This document shows positions 40,027 to 49,799 of a stretch of 64,000 nucleotides of DNA, piece after piece. Each line of letters starts with the position of its first letter. Positions within the stretch are counted from its first letter, which is position 1. The stretch lies in assembly GCF_001651875.1 (NCBI RefSeq), contig NZ_LNQB01000060.1, positions 1-64,000 of the forward strand, given 5' to 3'. The notes below the pieces were generated by a model. The model searched no databases, had not been told where the DNA came from, and worked only from the letters and a program-made list of their open reading frames with translations. This DNA is from Sinorhizobium saheli (GTDB lineage: Bacteria > Pseudomonadota > Alphaproteobacteria > Rhizobiales > Rhizobiaceae). The position numbers and the translations under genes were made by a program.

Positions 40027-40816
40027 CGTAAAACCCATTCTCGTCTTCGACAGCGGGATCGGCGGGCTGACCGTGCTTCGCGAGGCGCGCGTGCTGATGC
40101 CGGAGCGGCATTTCATCTATGTCGCCGACGATGCCGGCTTTCCCTATGGCGGCTGGGAGGAGGGTGCGCTCAAGGAGCGGGTGATCGGCCTTTTCGGCGA
40201 CCTCATTGCCAGCCACGACCCGGAAATCTGCATCATCGCCTGCAACACGGCCTTCACCCTCGTCGGCGCGGACTTGCGCGCCGCCTATCCCGAGATGACC
40301 TTTGTCGGCACGGTGCCGGCCATCAAGCCGGCCGCGGAGCGCACGCGGTCGGGTCTCGTCTCCGTCTTGGCGACACCGGGGACGGTGAAGCGGGCCTATA
40401 CGCGCGACCTCATCCAGTCCTTCGCGGCGCAGTGCCATGTCCGGCTCGTCGGTTCGGAAAATCTGGCGCGCATGGCAGAGGTCTATATTCGCGGCGAGGT
40501 CCTCGACGACGAGGCGGTGCTCACGGAAATCAGCCCGTGCTTCATCGAGATGGACGGGAAGAAGACCGACATCGTCGTGCTCGCCTGCACGCACTATCCC
40601 TTCATGGCCAACGTCTTTCGGCGGCTCGCGCCCTGGCCGGTGGACTGGCTGGATCCGGCCGAGGCGATCGCCAGGCGGGCGCGCTCGCTGGTGCCGCTGC
40701 CGAGCGGCTTCGTGCCGCTGAACGGCGAGGACCCGGCGATCTTCACGAGCGGGAGGCCGGACTTCGCCACGCGCAGGTTGATGCAAGGCTTCGGGCTGAC
40801 CGTTCGCCGAGCATGA
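40013..40816 (+). CDS. murI: Glutamate racemase, GTG start
   Basis: 267 residues; makes D-glutamate for peptidoglycan. The two catalytic cysteines are C77 in ACNTA and C192 in [21 protein letters not shown] opens the fold. I place the start at GTG 40013, right after AAGGGCGG and within the end of the methyltransferase gene; the in-frame ATG at 39965 would add 16 residues of atypical sequence. Its stop is only three bases from the stop of the convergent small membrane-protein gene, with no terminator between. Confidence 0.93.
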   Translation: MTTTDVKPILVFDSGIGGLTVLREARVLMPERHFIYVADDAGFPYGGWEEGALKERVIGLFGDLIASHDPEICIIACNTAFTLVGADLRAAYPEMTFVGTVPAIKPAAERTRSGLVSVLATPGTVKRAYTRDLIQSFAAQCHVRLVGSENLARMAEVYIRGEVLDDEAVLTEISPCFIEMDGKKTDIVVLACTHYPFMANVFRRLAPWPVDWLDPAEAIARRARSLVPLPSGFVPLNGEDPAIFTSGRPDFATRRLMQGFGLTVRRA

Positions 40817-40819
40817 TGG

Positions 40820-40996
40820 TCAGAAGGCCGTCGGCAGGATGAAGGCCGCCACGGCGAGGACAATGGCGATTGCAAGGGCGAGACTGATCCACGAGCGCCT
40901 CGATTCGGCTCGCGAGATGACGCGGTAAGCATCCTTGCCAGCTTCGCGCATTTGCTTGTCGAATTGAAAGTGATGTTCGGTTTCGCGCTGCGACAT
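40820..40996 (-). CDS. Small single-helix membrane protein, 58 residues
   Basis: MSQRETEHHF... with a charged N-terminal half (rich in Arg, Glu, His) followed by one membrane helix at about 37-56 ending LPTAF. A weak AGGAA lies about 13 bases upstream of the proposed ATG, so the exact start is uncertain. I do not know a named family. It occupies the slot between murI (convergent) and the HerA-like gene (divergent), where no other gene fits, and the hydrophilic-helix-hydrophobic-helix pattern supports it being real. Confidence 0.6.
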   Translation of the reverse strand: MSQRETEHHFQFDKQMREAGKDAYRVISRAESRRSWISLALAIAIVLAVAAFILPTAF

Positions 40997-41221
40997 GAGA
41001 TTGGTCAGGTTCCTGTTCCGGACGATCCAAAAGACATAAGAGCGGGTCGGCGCATTTTCAACTTTTGCGCGTTGTTCAACGCAAGGACGCTTGCCGTCCG
41101 GCAACCGCGTATTCCTGTGGGTTGTCGGATCGATGCTCCTTAACCTTGTGCAAAACCGTGCTAGGTGTCGCCCGTTCGGCGGTCCTTCGGCTGCGACTCG
41201 CTCGGTTTTGATGAGGTTGGA

Positions 41222-42736
41222 ATGAAAGTCGGCATCGACATGGGAACGACGTCCGAAGGGACTTCGGCCTCGCTCGATATCGAAGAGCTGCTGGCGACGC
41301 GTCTTCTGGTTCAGGGCAATTCCGGCTCCGGCAAGTCGCATCTCCTGCGCCGCCTGCTCGAACAGTCCGCGCCCTGGGTGCAGCAGTGCATCATCGACCC
41401 GGAAGGGGATTTCGTCACGCTCGCCGACAAGTTCGGGCACGTCGTCATCGAGGGCGAGCGCACCGATGCGGAACTGGTCGGCATCGCCACCCGCATCCGT
41501 CAGCACCGGGTTTCCTGCGTGCTTTCGCTCGAAGGGCTGGATATCGAACAGCAGATGCGCAGCGCCGGCGTGTTTCTGAATGCCATGTTCGATGCGGACC
41601 GGGAATATTGGTATCCCGTTCTCGTCGTCGTCGACGAGGCGCAGATGTTCGCGCCGTCGGTCGGCGGCGACGTTTCGGAAGAGGCGCGCAAGATCTCGCT
41701 CGGTGCCATGACCAATCTGATGTGCCGCGGCCGCAAGCGCGGCCTTGCCGGCGTCATCGCGACGCAGCGCCTCGCAAAGCTCGCGAAGAACGTCGCGGCG
41801 GAAGCGTCCAACTTCCTGATGGGGCGTACCTTCCTCGACATCGACATGCTGCGCGCCGCCGACCTGCTCGGCATGGACCGGCGCACGGCGGAGATGTTCC
41901 GCGACCTGAAGCGCGGCTCCTTCGTGGCGCTCGGCCCGGCGCTCTCGCGTCGCCCGCTGAAGGTGACGATCGGTGCGGTCGAGACCTCGGCGCGATCGAC
42001 CAGCCCGAAGCTGATGCCGCTGCCGGAGGCGCCGCAGGATGTCGAAGACCTGATCCTCACGCCCGATCCGGACGAGTTGAGCCGCCCGATCATTCGCCGT
42101 CCGGCGCCGCCGCCGCGGCCTGCGAACGACATTCTCGCCGAACTGTCGCGGCCACGTCCCGAACCGGCGGCCGCGGTCGAAGTGAAGCCGGCCCAGCCGG
42201 AAATGCTTCCGGAGGAGCGGGAGGCGATCGTCGATGGCCTCCTCGCCGAAATCCTGGCAAGCCCCGAGGCGGCATTCCGGCCGGATGCCGAACTCTTCCA
42301 GGACTTCCTCGTCCGCTGCCGCATCCGCCGCGTGCCCGGCGCGGCGCTCTCCTTGAGCGCCTTCCGCCGCAAGATGGCGATCGCCCGCTCCGGCGTCGAT
42401 GCCGAGACGGCTGCAAGCGAGACCTGGGCATCCGCGCTTCAGCTTGCCGATCGGGTGACGGAGGATCTGCAAGGCGTCTTCCTGATGATCGCCCAGGCGG
42501 CCGCGCGTGGGCTCCCGTGCCCATCGGATGCGATGATCGCGCGCGCCTACGGCACCCATTCCGCGCGTCGCGCCCGGCGGTTGCTTGGCTATTTCGAGGA
42601 GCAGGGGCTGATCGTCGTGCACGCCGACTTCTCCGGCAAGCGCATCGTCGCGTTCCCGGATCTCGGCAGGGAGACGGCGCCGGGCGATGCGAATGGCCCG
42701 GATATCGGGAACGCCGAACGTGCAGCGGCTGAATAA
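41222..42736 (+). CDS. HerA/DUF87-like P-loop ATPase
   Basis: 504 residues. The N-terminal two-thirds form a HerA/FtsK-type ATPase with Walker A GNSGSGKS at 32-39, DPEGDFVTLA, Walker B VLVVVDEAQMF near 131-141 and a conserved RGRKRGLAGVIATQRLAKL segment. The C-terminal part after a Pro-rich linker (about 300-340) is helical and ends with a winged-helix-like RRARRLLGYFEEQGLIVV region. HerA proteins usually pair with a NurA nuclease or Sir2-like partner, neither of which is here. The ATG at 41222 follows GAGG. Confidence 0.88.
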   Translation: MKVGIDMGTTSEGTSASLDIEELLATRLLVQGNSGSGKSHLLRRLLEQSAPWVQQCIIDPEGDFVTLADKFGHVVIEGERTDAELVGIATRIRQHRVSCVLSLEGLDIEQQMRSAGVFLNAMFDADREYWYPVLVVVDEAQMFAPSVGGDVSEEARKISLGAMTNLMCRGRKRGLAGVIATQRLAKLAKNVAAEASNFLMGRTFLDIDMLRAADLLGMDRRTAEMFRDLKRGSFVALGPALSRRPLKVTIGAVETSARSTSPKLMPLPEAPQDVEDLILTPDPDELSRPIIRRPAPPPRPANDILAELSRPRPEPAAAVEVKPAQPEMLPEEREAIVDGLLAEILASPEAAFRPDAELFQDFLVRCRIRRVPGAALSLSAFRRKMAIARSGVDAETAASETWASALQLADRVTEDLQGVFLMIAQAAARGLPCPSDAMIARAYGTHSARRARRLLGYFEEQGLIVVHADFSGKRIVAFPDLGRETAPGDANGPDIGNAERAAAE

Positions 42737-42780
42737 GCCCTCTCGCAATACCGTAATTCGGGAAAACCTCCGCTTTTACG

Positions 42781-42838
42781 TTGACAAATCAGCGATCGGT
42801 GCGTAAAGACCCGCCCAACGCCGGGCAGCGATGCCCGG
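42781..42838 (+). promoter_or_regulatory. Probable rpsD promoter with hairpin at the transcript start
   Basis: TTGACA at 42781-42786, 17 bases, then TAAAGA at 42804-42809 give a good housekeeping promoter. Immediately after, CCGGGCA/TGCCCGG with a GCGA loop (42821-42838) would form at the very 5' end of the transcript. Alternatively the hairpin ends the upstream gene's mRNA. The leader to the rpsD start would be about 165 bases. Confidence 0.6.
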
Positions 42839-42983
42839 TGTTTCATTTGACATGTCCCGTGGCTTCCCCGCGTCCGCGTGATCGCGAGAGGCCTGTCAGA
42901 ACTCCCAAAATGAGTTCAGAGGAGGGCGTGTTTCCTTGACCGGTTTGGCAGCAAACCGGCGTAACGCTTTGAAAGGAAATGCG

Positions 42984-43601
42984 ATGAGCAAGCGCGAATC
43001 GTCCAAGTACAAAATTGACCGCCGCATGGGCGAAAACATCTGGGGCCGCCCGAAGTCCCCGGTCAACCGTCGTGAATACGGCCCGGGCCAGCACGGCCAG
43101 CGCCGCAAGTCCAAGCTCTCCGACTTCGGCGTGCAGCTGCGCGCCAAGCAGAAGCTGAAGGGCTACTACGGCGACATCCGTGAAAAGCAGTTCCGCGCGA
43201 TCTTCGCCGAAGCTTCGCGCCGCAAGGGCGACACCCCGGAGAACCTGATCGGCCTGCTCGAGTCGCGCCTCGACGCGATCGTCTACCGCGCCAAGTTCGT
43301 GCCGACCGTCTTCGCCGCCCGCCAGTTCGTCAACCATGGCCACGTCAAGGTCAACGGCGTCCGCGTCAACATCGGTTCCTACCGTTGCAAGCCGGGCGAC
43401 GTCATCGAAATCCGTGAAAAGTCCAAGCAGCTCGTTTCGGTTCTCGAAGCCGTACAGCTCGCCGAGCGCGATGTTCCGGATTACGTCGAAGCCGATCACA
43501 ACAAGATGGTCGCGACCTATGTTCGCGTTCCCTCGCTCTCCGACGTACCGTACCCGGTCGTCATGGAGCCGCACCTGGTCGTCGAATTCTATTCGCGTTA
43601 A
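42984..43601 (+). CDS. rpsD: 30S ribosomal protein S4
   Basis: 205 residues; a primary 16S rRNA-binding protein of the small subunit. The N-terminus [21 protein letters not shown] is the alphaproteobacterial form, and the S4 RNA-binding domain holds [34 protein letters not shown]. The start at 42984 has GAAAGGA upstream, whereas the in-frame upstream ATG at 42936 does not. It stands alone, outside any ribosomal operon, followed by a strong terminator. Confidence 0.98.
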   Translation: MSKRESSKYKIDRRMGENIWGRPKSPVNRREYGPGQHGQRRKSKLSDFGVQLRAKQKLKGYYGDIREKQFRAIFAEASRRKGDTPENLIGLLESRLDAIVYRAKFVPTVFAARQFVNHGHVKVNGVRVNIGSYRCKPGDVIEIREKSKQLVSVLEAVQLAERDVPDYVEADHNKMVATYVRVPSLSDVPYPVVMEPHLVVEFYSR

Positions 43602-43624
43602 TCGGGCTTGGCCTTGTGAACTTG

Positions 43625-43653
43625 AAAAAACCGCCCGAACGGGCGGTTTTTTT
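43625..43653. terminator. Rho-independent terminator of rpsD
   Basis: CCGCCC/GGGCGG stem with GAAC loop, preceded by six A and followed by seven T. Confidence 0.95.
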
Positions 43654-43697
43654 GTACGGAATGCCGGATTTTCCCGTTCGATAGCGAGGAGTGCCGT

Positions 43698-44645
43698 ATG
43701 CTTGAGCAGAAAGCGCCGCAGGATCTTCAGGCGATCATCGACGGCATCTATCAAGAGTTGACGCCGCGCCTCGGCGAGGGCAAGGTCGCCGATTACATCC
43801 CGCAGCTTGCCCGCGTCGATGCGCGTCATTTCGGAATGACGGTCGTCACGACCGGGGGTGAGGTCTATCGCGTCGGCGACGCGGAAGTGCCATTCTCGAT
43901 CCAGAGCATTTCCAAGGTGATCACGCTGACGCTGGCGCTCGGCAAGCACGGCGAGAACATCTGGCATCGGGTCGGGCGCGAGCCGTCGGGTTCGCCCTTC
44001 AATTCGATCGTGCAGTTGGAGCATGAGGGCGGAAAGCCGCGCAATCCGTTCATCAATGCCGGTGCAATCACGATCAGCGACCTCATCCTCGCCGGCCATA
44101 CGCCGAGGGAACTGATCGGCGAGATCGTGCGTTTCGTGCGCTATCTCGCCGATGACGAGACGATCGTGATCGATCACGAGGTCGCCCGCTCGGAAACGGC
44201 GACCGGCTTCCGCAATGTGGCGCTTGCCAATTTCATGCGCTCCTTCGGCCGGCTCGATCATCCGGTCGAGCATGTTCTCGGCGTCTATTTCCATCATTGC
44301 GCCTTGGCCATGACCTGCAGCCAGCTTGCCAAGGCGGGACTGTTTCTGGCGGCCGGCGGCACAAATCCGCTGACCGGCCATTCCGTCGTCTCGCGCCAGC
44401 GCGCCCGACGCATCAATGCGCTGATGCTCACCTGCGGCCACTATGACGGTTCCGGCGATTTTGCCTACCGCGTCGGCCTGCCCGGCAAGAGCGGCGTCGG
44501 CGGTGGCATCCTGGCGGTAGCGCCGGGGAAGGCCTCCGTTGCCGTCTGGTCGCCAGGGCTCAACGAATACGGCAATTCGCTGCTCGGCTCGCTGGCGCTC
44601 GAGATGCTCGCCGCGCGCACCGGCTGGTCGGTGTTCGGGCCGTGA
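43698..44645 (+). CDS. glsA: Glutaminase
   Basis: 315 residues; hydrolyses glutamine to glutamate and ammonia. The serine-dependent beta-lactamase-like active site is S70-x-x-K73 in FSIQSISKV; further conserved segments are [20 protein letters not shown] and [16 protein letters not shown] precedes the ATG at 43698. A 100-base gap separates it from ttcA. Confidence 0.95.
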   Translation: MLEQKAPQDLQAIIDGIYQELTPRLGEGKVADYIPQLARVDARHFGMTVVTTGGEVYRVGDAEVPFSIQSISKVITLTLALGKHGENIWHRVGREPSGSPFNSIVQLEHEGGKPRNPFINAGAITISDLILAGHTPRELIGEIVRFVRYLADDETIVIDHEVARSETATGFRNVALANFMRSFGRLDHPVEHVLGVYFHHCALAMTCSQLAKAGLFLAAGGTNPLTGHSVVSRQRARRINALMLTCGHYDGSGDFAYRVGLPGKSGVGGGILAVAPGKASVAVWSPGLNEYGNSLLGSLALEMLAARTGWSVFGP

Positions 44646-44745
44646 TCGCCTGGGGGCCGACCGAGACCATTTTCCCTTGATCTTCGGCGCTTTCCGGGGC
44701 AAGTGCTCGTCAATGCACATCCGAGGTCAGCAATCCGAGACTGCC

Positions 44746-45630
44746 ATGGAACTCGCACATACGCACGACACGGCGGAGACCGCCGTCGAAGCAGATGAAA
44801 TTGGTCCTAATGCCGATACCCATCCGCTTTTCGCGCGGATGCCGTCCTCTGTCTCCTTCAACAAGCTCAGGAAACGCCTGCTGAGACAGGTGCGGCAGGC
44901 GCTCGACGAGTTCGGCATGCTGAACGGGGCCAAGCGCTGGCTTGTCGGCCTCTCCGGCGGCAAGGACAGTTACAGCCTGCTGGCGCTGTTGCTGGATCTG
45001 AAATGGCGGGGGCTTCTGCCGGTCGAGCTCGTCGCCTGCAACCTCGATCAGGGGCAGCCGAATTTTCCGAAGCACATTCTTCCGGACTATCTTTCGTCGA
45101 TCGGTGTCGAGCACCGCATCGAATACCGCGACACCTATTCGATCGTGAAGGAGAAGGTTCCGACGGGGGCGACCTACTGCTCGCTCTGTTCGCGGCTCCG
45201 GCGCGGCAATCTCTATCGCATCGCACGCGAGGAGGGTTGCGATGCGCTGGTGCTCGGACATCATCGCGAGGACATCCTCGAGACCTTCTTCATGAACCTT
45301 TTCCATGGCGGACGACTGGCGTCGATGCCGGCCAAGCTCCTCAACGACGAGGGCGACCTGATGGTGCTCAGGCCGCTCGCCTATGCGGCGGAAGAGGATC
45401 TCGCCAGGTTCGCCGCGGCGATGGAATTTCCGATCATCCCCTGCGACCTTTGCGGTTCGCAGGACGGTCTCGAGCGCAACGCGATGAAGGCAATGCTCGC
45501 CGATATCGAGCGGCGCATGCCGGGCCGCAAGGATACGATGCTGCGCGCGCTCGCCCATGTGAACCCGTCGCACCTGCTCGATCCGAAGCTGTTCGATTTC
45601 CGTTCTCTCTCCCCGGAGCCCAAGGAATGA
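44746..45630 (+). CDS. ttcA: tRNA 2-thiocytidine(32) synthetase TtcA
   Basis: 294 residues; adds sulfur to C32 of tRNAs using a 4Fe-4S cluster. PP-loop SGGKDS at about 70-75; the cluster cysteines sit in [11 protein letters not shown] and CDLCGSQ. The N-terminus is variable, so the start could also be the ATG at 44713; neither has a strong ribosome binding site, and I choose 44746. The last codon overlaps the start of the following, broken gene by four bases (ATGA). Confidence 0.93.
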   Translation: MELAHTHDTAETAVEADEIGPNADTHPLFARMPSSVSFNKLRKRLLRQVRQALDEFGMLNGAKRWLVGLSGGKDSYSLLALLLDLKWRGLLPVELVACNLDQGQPNFPKHILPDYLSSIGVEHRIEYRDTYSIVKEKVPTGATYCSLCSRLRRGNLYRIAREEGCDALVLGHHREDILETFFMNLFHGGRLASMPAKLLNDEGDLMVLRPLAYAAEEDLARFAAAMEFPIIPCDLCGSQDGLERNAMKAMLADIERRMPGRKDTMLRALAHVNPSHLLDPKLFDFRSLSPEPKE

Positions 45631-46444
45631 GCCATTCCATCGACATCGCCGCGCTCGCCAACCTTCTGCAGGAGGCGGCGGTGAAGGAAATCCTGCCGCG
45701 CTTCCGCAATCTCGGCTCGGGCGACGTGCGGATGAAGACGGAGGCGATCGACCTCGTCACCGAGGGCGACGAGGCGGCCGAGCGGCTGATCAAAGCGAGG
45801 GTCGATGCGATCGCGCCGGGGGCCGTCTTCATCGGCGAGGAATCGGTCGCGGCCGACCCGGCGCTCCTCGACAAGCTGGCCGGTGCCGATCTCGCAATCG
45901 TCGTCGATCCGATCGACGGAACCTTCAATTTCGCCTGCCGCTCTTCGGCGTGATGGCGAGCATTGTCGCTCGTGGCGAGACGGTGGCAGGCATCATCTAC
46001 GATCCGCTTGGCAACGACTGGGTCATCGCGGAGAAGGGTTCCGGTGCCTGGATGTGCCGTTCCGACGGCTCGCAGGAAAAGTTGTCGGTGACCGCCGGCG
46101 TGCCGCTCGAAAACATGGTCGGCATCGCCTCGACCGCCTTCTACAAGGAAGATGACCGCCGGGTTGTCATGGGCAATCTGGTGAAGGTGAGGGTCGCCAC
46201 CAGCTATCGCTGCGCCGCGCACGAGTACCGCATCTTTGCCGGCGGCCATCTGCATTTCCTGATGTATCAGAAGCTGATGCCCTGGGATCATCTCGCCGGC
46301 ACGCTGATTGCCGAGGAGGCCGGCGCCTATGCCGCCCGCTTCGACGGCTCCCGCTATCTGCCGGCGCACACCAATGGCGGGCTGCTTCTGGCGACGGACA
46401 GGGAGAGCTGGGAAGCGCTGCGGCGCAAGGTCTTCACCATCTGA
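45627..46444 (+). pseudogene. Inositol monophosphatase-family gene, frameshifted
   Basis: The 5' part reads [17 protein letters not shown]... through the metal-binding motif VVDPIDGTFNFA, then hits a stop at 45951. The remainder continues in another frame from about 45935 (LPLFGVMASIVARGETVAG) to 46444 and includes the second motif WDHLAGTLIAEEAG. The family normally has two more residues, of the form xG, between FA and LPLFGVM, so seven bases are missing. Intact homologues dephosphorylate inositol phosphate or PAP; here the enzyme would be cut before its second metal-binding motif. A sequencing error cannot be excluded. Confidence 0.85.
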
Positions 46445-46470
46445 GACAAGGTCGCATACGCTAGGAGAAG

Positions 46471-46501
46471 AGCCCGCCCGGGACAGCCGAGCGGGCTTTT
46501 T
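46471..46501. terminator. Terminator between the pseudogene and the convergent efflux gene
   Basis: Stem AGCCCGC/GCGGGCT, long loop, then TTTTT on the plus strand. Confidence 0.75.
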
Positions 46502-46503
46502 CG

Positions 46504-47814
46504 TCACATATGGCCGCCGCCATGTTCGTGCGCTCCATCCTTGTCGCCCGGGTGGGTGAAGAGCTTTCCTTGTTCGGCCCACAAGGTCGCGAGCGTCGTG
46601 AACAGGCCGAACAGGGCGAAGCCACCGAACAGGGGCTGCAGCGTGCCATTGAAAAGCTGGCCGATGCCGGCGCCGAGCAGCGTTCCGCCGGTCGTCGACA
46701 CAAAGCCGGTGATCGCGGTCGCCGTGCCGGCCAGATGCCCCATTGGCTCGAGGCTGATGGCGGTGAAGTTCGTGGCGATGACGGCGAAGAACATCAGGAG
46801 GATCGTGAAGAGCAGATAGCTGATCGCGAAGGCCGGCGTGCCGGCGAGCGACAGGGCGTAGCCAATCGCTGCAAGCAGGGTGAAGAGAAGCATCGCGGCG
46901 TGCGAGATACGGCGCATGCCGAAACGGCGGACGAAGAAGCCGTTGGCGAAATTGGCGACCGCAATGCCGCCCGCCGTGCCCGCAAAGGCGATCGGCAGCC
47001 ACTCGCCGAGGCCGTAGATTTCTCCGAAGATCTGCTGGACGGTGACGATATAGCCGCAGATAACGGCCGAGAAGAGCGTCAACCCGATCATGTAGCCGCA
47101 GGTTATGCGGTTCGTGAGAACGGTGCGGAATCCGGAGAGCACGGCGCCGACGGAAAGCGACAAACGTTCCTCGTGCGGCAGGGACTCCCTCATCCGGGTC
47201 AGCGCCCAGGTGAACAGGACGGCGCCGATGACGCCGATCAGGATGAAGATCCAGTGCCAGCTGGCATGGACGACGACAAGCTGGCCAAGCGAGGGAGCGA
47301 CGATCGGAACGATCATGAAGACGATCATGACGTAGGACATGACCCGCGCCATTTCGCGGCCGCCGAAACAGTCGCGGACGATCGCCATAGTCGTGATGCG
47401 GATGGCGGCGGCACCGATTCCCTGGACGAAGCGCAAGGCGAGCAGCGCTTCAAAGCTTGCCGACCGGGAGGCGGCGAACGAGGCGAGCGTGAAGAAGGCG
47501 AGGCCGCCGAGCAGCACCATGCGCCGGCCGAAGGCGTCCGAAAGGCTGCCGAAGAAAATCTGCGAGAGGCCGAAGCCGAGCAGGAAGACGCCGATGACGA
47601 GCTGGGCGTCGTTCGCATTTGCAATGTCGAACGACTTGCCGATGCTCTGAAGGGCGGGCAGCATGCTGTCGATCGCCAGCGCGACGCTGGCGGTCATCAC
47701 GGCAATGGTGAAGATGAACTCGGCGAGCCCCATCTTGATGCGTGCCGCGCCGGAAACCGCGTCGACATGTTCGGCCCGGTGGGCGATTGAAGATTCTTGC
47801 GAGACGGAAGACAT
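46504..47814 (-). CDS. MFS drug efflux transporter, Bcr/CflA type (second of tandem pair)
   Basis: 436 residues, twelve membrane helices. DHA1 Bcr/CflA-subfamily features include SIDSMLPALQSIG-like helix 1 (LAIDSMLPALQSI), the loop motif GSLSDAFGRRMVLLGG, RFVQGIGAAA and the motif-C PSLGQLV region. The C-terminus is His-rich (HEHGGGH), unlike its paralogue. It lies 51 bases downstream of the paralogous pump at 47866, same strand. Confidence 0.93.
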   Translation of the reverse strand: MSSVSQESSIAHRAEHVDAVSGAARIKMGLAEFIFTIAVMTASVALAIDSMLPALQSIGKSFDIANANDAQLVIGVFLLGFGLSQIFFGSLSDAFGRRMVLLGGLAFFTLASFAASRSASFEALLALRFVQGIGAAAIRITTMAIVRDCFGGREMARVMSYVMIVFMIVPIVAPSLGQLVVVHASWHWIFILIGVIGAVLFTWALTRMRESLPHEERLSLSVGAVLSGFRTVLTNRITCGYMIGLTLFSAVICGYIVTVQQIFGEIYGLGEWLPIAFAGTAGGIAVANFANGFFVRRFGMRRISHAAMLLFTLLAAIGYALSLAGTPAFAISYLLFTILLMFFAVIATNFTAISLEPMGHLAGTATAITGFVSTTGGTLLGAGIGQLFNGTLQPLFGGFALFGLFTTLATLWAEQGKLFTHPGDKDGAHEHGGGHM

Positions 47815-47865
47815 TGTCGAATATCCCTGGAAAGGCGAAATGGCAGGATAAAAAAGGCGGTCCGG

Positions 47866-49104
47866 TCAGGCGGCCGGGTTCTGCGGTTTGAAAAGCCTGC
47901 CGCCCTCGGCGACGAGGACGAAAGCGAGGGCGAGCACCGCCACGGTGAGAAACCCGATCGCGAGCGGCGTCACGGTGCCGTCGAAGGCCTGGCCGATCAA
48001 CGCGCCGATGAGCGTGCCGCCGACCGTCTGCATGAAGCCGAGCACGGAGGAGGCGGTTCCGGCCACATGGCCGAGCGGCTCCATCGCCATGGCGTTGAAA
48101 TTCGCCGCGATCAGGCCGAACTGGAACATTGCCACCGCCTGAAGGAGGACGAAGAGCACCAGCGGCAGCGGGCCGATCAACGACAGTACCGACCAGACGA
48201 AGCTTGCCAAGGCGAAACCGAGAAGCGCCGCATGGGACAGCGCGCGCATGCCGAACCGTTGGACGAGACGCGAATTGATGAAGGAGGCAACCGCCATCAT
48301 GCCGGCGAAAGTCGCGAAGACCGCCGGAAACCAGATCCCGAGGCCGTAGACGCCGACGAGTACCTGCTGCGCCGAGTTGACGAAGCCGAACAGGCTGCCG
48401 AAGATCACCGACGTCGCCAGCGTGTAGAGCAGGGCCAGGCGATTGGTGAGAACGATCCTGAAGCCATCGAGGATTGCCGTAGCGGTGAAAGCGCGCCGGT
48501 TGTCCGGCGCGAGCGTTTCGCGAAGCCCAAGGGCAACGAGGGCTGCGACGACGACCGCAAACAGTGCGATCACGACGAAGATCATGTGCCACTCGGAGAA
48601 GAGCATGATCAATTGTCCGACGCTCGGCGCGACGACGGGAACGATCATGAACACCATCATCACCAGCGACATGATCTCGGCCATCTGACGACCGCCATAG
48701 ACGTCGCGGACGATCGAAACGGTGACGACGCGGGTCGCCGCAGCGCCGACGCCCTGGACGAAACGGAAGGCGAGCAGTGCCGAGAAGGTGGGTACGAACA
48801 CGATCGCGAGTGCGCAGGCCCCATAAAGCGCCAGTCCGCCCAGGAGCGGTGCCTTGCGGCCGAACCGGTCGGACACGGGGCCGAAGAAGAGTTGAGCGGA
48901 GCCCATGCCGATCAGATAGGCGCTGAGGACATATTGCCGATGGTTCTCATCGGCAACGCCGAGGCTCGCGCCGATTTCCTGCAGTCCCGGCAGCATGATG
49001 TCGATCGACAGCGCATTGATCGACATCAGCATGGCCATCAGCGCAATGAACCGGACCTTCGTCAGTCCCGAGGTCGCGGCGGTGTGGTCTAGTGGCTTTG
49101 TCAT
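47866..49104 (-). CDS. MFS drug efflux transporter, Bcr/CflA type (first of tandem pair)
   Basis: 412 residues, twelve membrane helices, paralogous to the pump downstream: SIDIMLPGLQEIGASLG in helix 1, GPVSDRFGRKAPLLGG loop and RFVQGVGAAATR. Start chosen at 49104, with AGGATAT upstream; an in-frame extension to 49176 lacks family sequence. The pair probably arose by local duplication. Proton-driven export of drugs or metabolites is the family role; substrate unknown. Confidence 0.93.
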   Translation of the reverse strand: MTKPLDHTAATSGLTKVRFIALMAMLMSINALSIDIMLPGLQEIGASLGVADENHRQYVLSAYLIGMGSAQLFFGPVSDRFGRKAPLLGGLALYGACALAIVFVPTFSALLAFRFVQGVGAAATRVVTVSIVRDVYGGRQMAEIMSLVMMVFMIVPVVAPSVGQLIMLFSEWHMIFVVIALFAVVVAALVALGLRETLAPDNRRAFTATAILDGFRIVLTNRLALLYTLATSVIFGSLFGFVNSAQQVLVGVYGLGIWFPAVFATFAGMMAVASFINSRLVQRFGMRALSHAALLGFALASFVWSVLSLIGPLPLVLFVLLQAVAMFQFGLIAANFNAMAMEPLGHVAGTASSVLGFMQTVGGTLIGALIGQAFDGTVTPLAIGFLTVAVLALAFVLVAEGGRLFKPQNPAA

Positions 49105-49200
49105 TTCAATATATCCTGCCGGCTGCCGGTCGCATGCAGCCGGTCTCGATCGCCGCGCTGAGCCGACGCGCGGCATGGGTTCCTGAATTGTTGAATTCCG

Positions 49201-49214
49201 CTGAATAAATTCAG
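49201..49214. promoter_or_regulatory. Possible operator upstream of the efflux pair
   Basis: Inverted repeat CTGAAT-AA-ATTCAG, with a related TTGAATTCC word just to its left, about 100 bases upstream of the efflux gene start. It would suit a TetR- or MarR-type repressor, but none is encoded nearby. The rest of the 359-base gap 49105-49463 holds only the glutaredoxin terminator. Confidence 0.4.
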
Positions 49215-49407
49215 TCTTTTATGAGTCGGGCAGGACGCGGTTGAGCGACGCTGCGGTATTGCAAAAGGCAGCTACGGCCCGCCGGCCGGACGCAAAAACC
49301 TTCAATTGCACTTCAGGCAGGCGCTCACCTTGTAACCGGCTTGAACTTCGCCGCCTGCTCATGAAGTGCGCGGAAAATTAGAAACCTGGAATGTATCTCC
49401 GGAATCG

Positions 49408-49433
49408 AAAAAGGCGGTCATCCCGCCTTTTTT
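49408..49433. terminator. Rho-independent terminator of grxD
   Basis: AAGGCGG/CCGCCTT stem, five-base loop, with A and T runs on both sides. It lies about 30 bases after the grxD stop. Confidence 0.9.
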
Positions 49434-49463
49434 GGAGTTTGCGAGGTGCCGGACCGGGAAGTG

Positions 49464-49799
49464 TCAGGCGGCACCCTTTACGGAGATACCCTTTTCCTGG
49501 AGATGCTGCTGCAGTTCGCCTGCCTGGAACATCTCGCGCACGATGTCGCAGCCGCCGATGAACTCGCCCTTCACGTAAAGCTGCGGAATGGTGGGCCAGT
49601 TGGAATAATCCTTGATGCCCTGGCGCAGATCCGCGTCGGCGAGCACGTCGATGCCCTTGTAGTCGACACCGACGTAATCGAGGATCTGCACGACCTGGCC
49701 GGAGAAACCACACTGCGGAAACTGCGGCGTGCCCTTCATGAAGAGAACGACGTCGTTCGTCTTGACTTCGTTGTCGATGAAATCGTGGATTCCGCTCAT
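49464..49799 (-). CDS. grxD: Monothiol glutaredoxin (Grx4/GrxD type)
   Basis: 111 residues. The single active cysteine C30 is in the CGFS motif ([13 protein letters not shown]), and the GSH-binding [19 protein letters not shown] segment is complete. Such proteins carry a 2Fe-2S cluster bridged with glutathione, often as a heterodimer with BolA. bolA is encoded just upstream in the same direction, separated by a small basic protein gene. Confidence 0.96.
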   Translation of the reverse strand: MSGIHDFIDNEVKTNDVVLFMKGTPQFPQCGFSGQVVQILDYVGVDYKGIDVLADADLRQGIKDYSNWPTIPQLYVKGEFIGGCDIVREMFQAGELQQHLQEKGISVKGAA

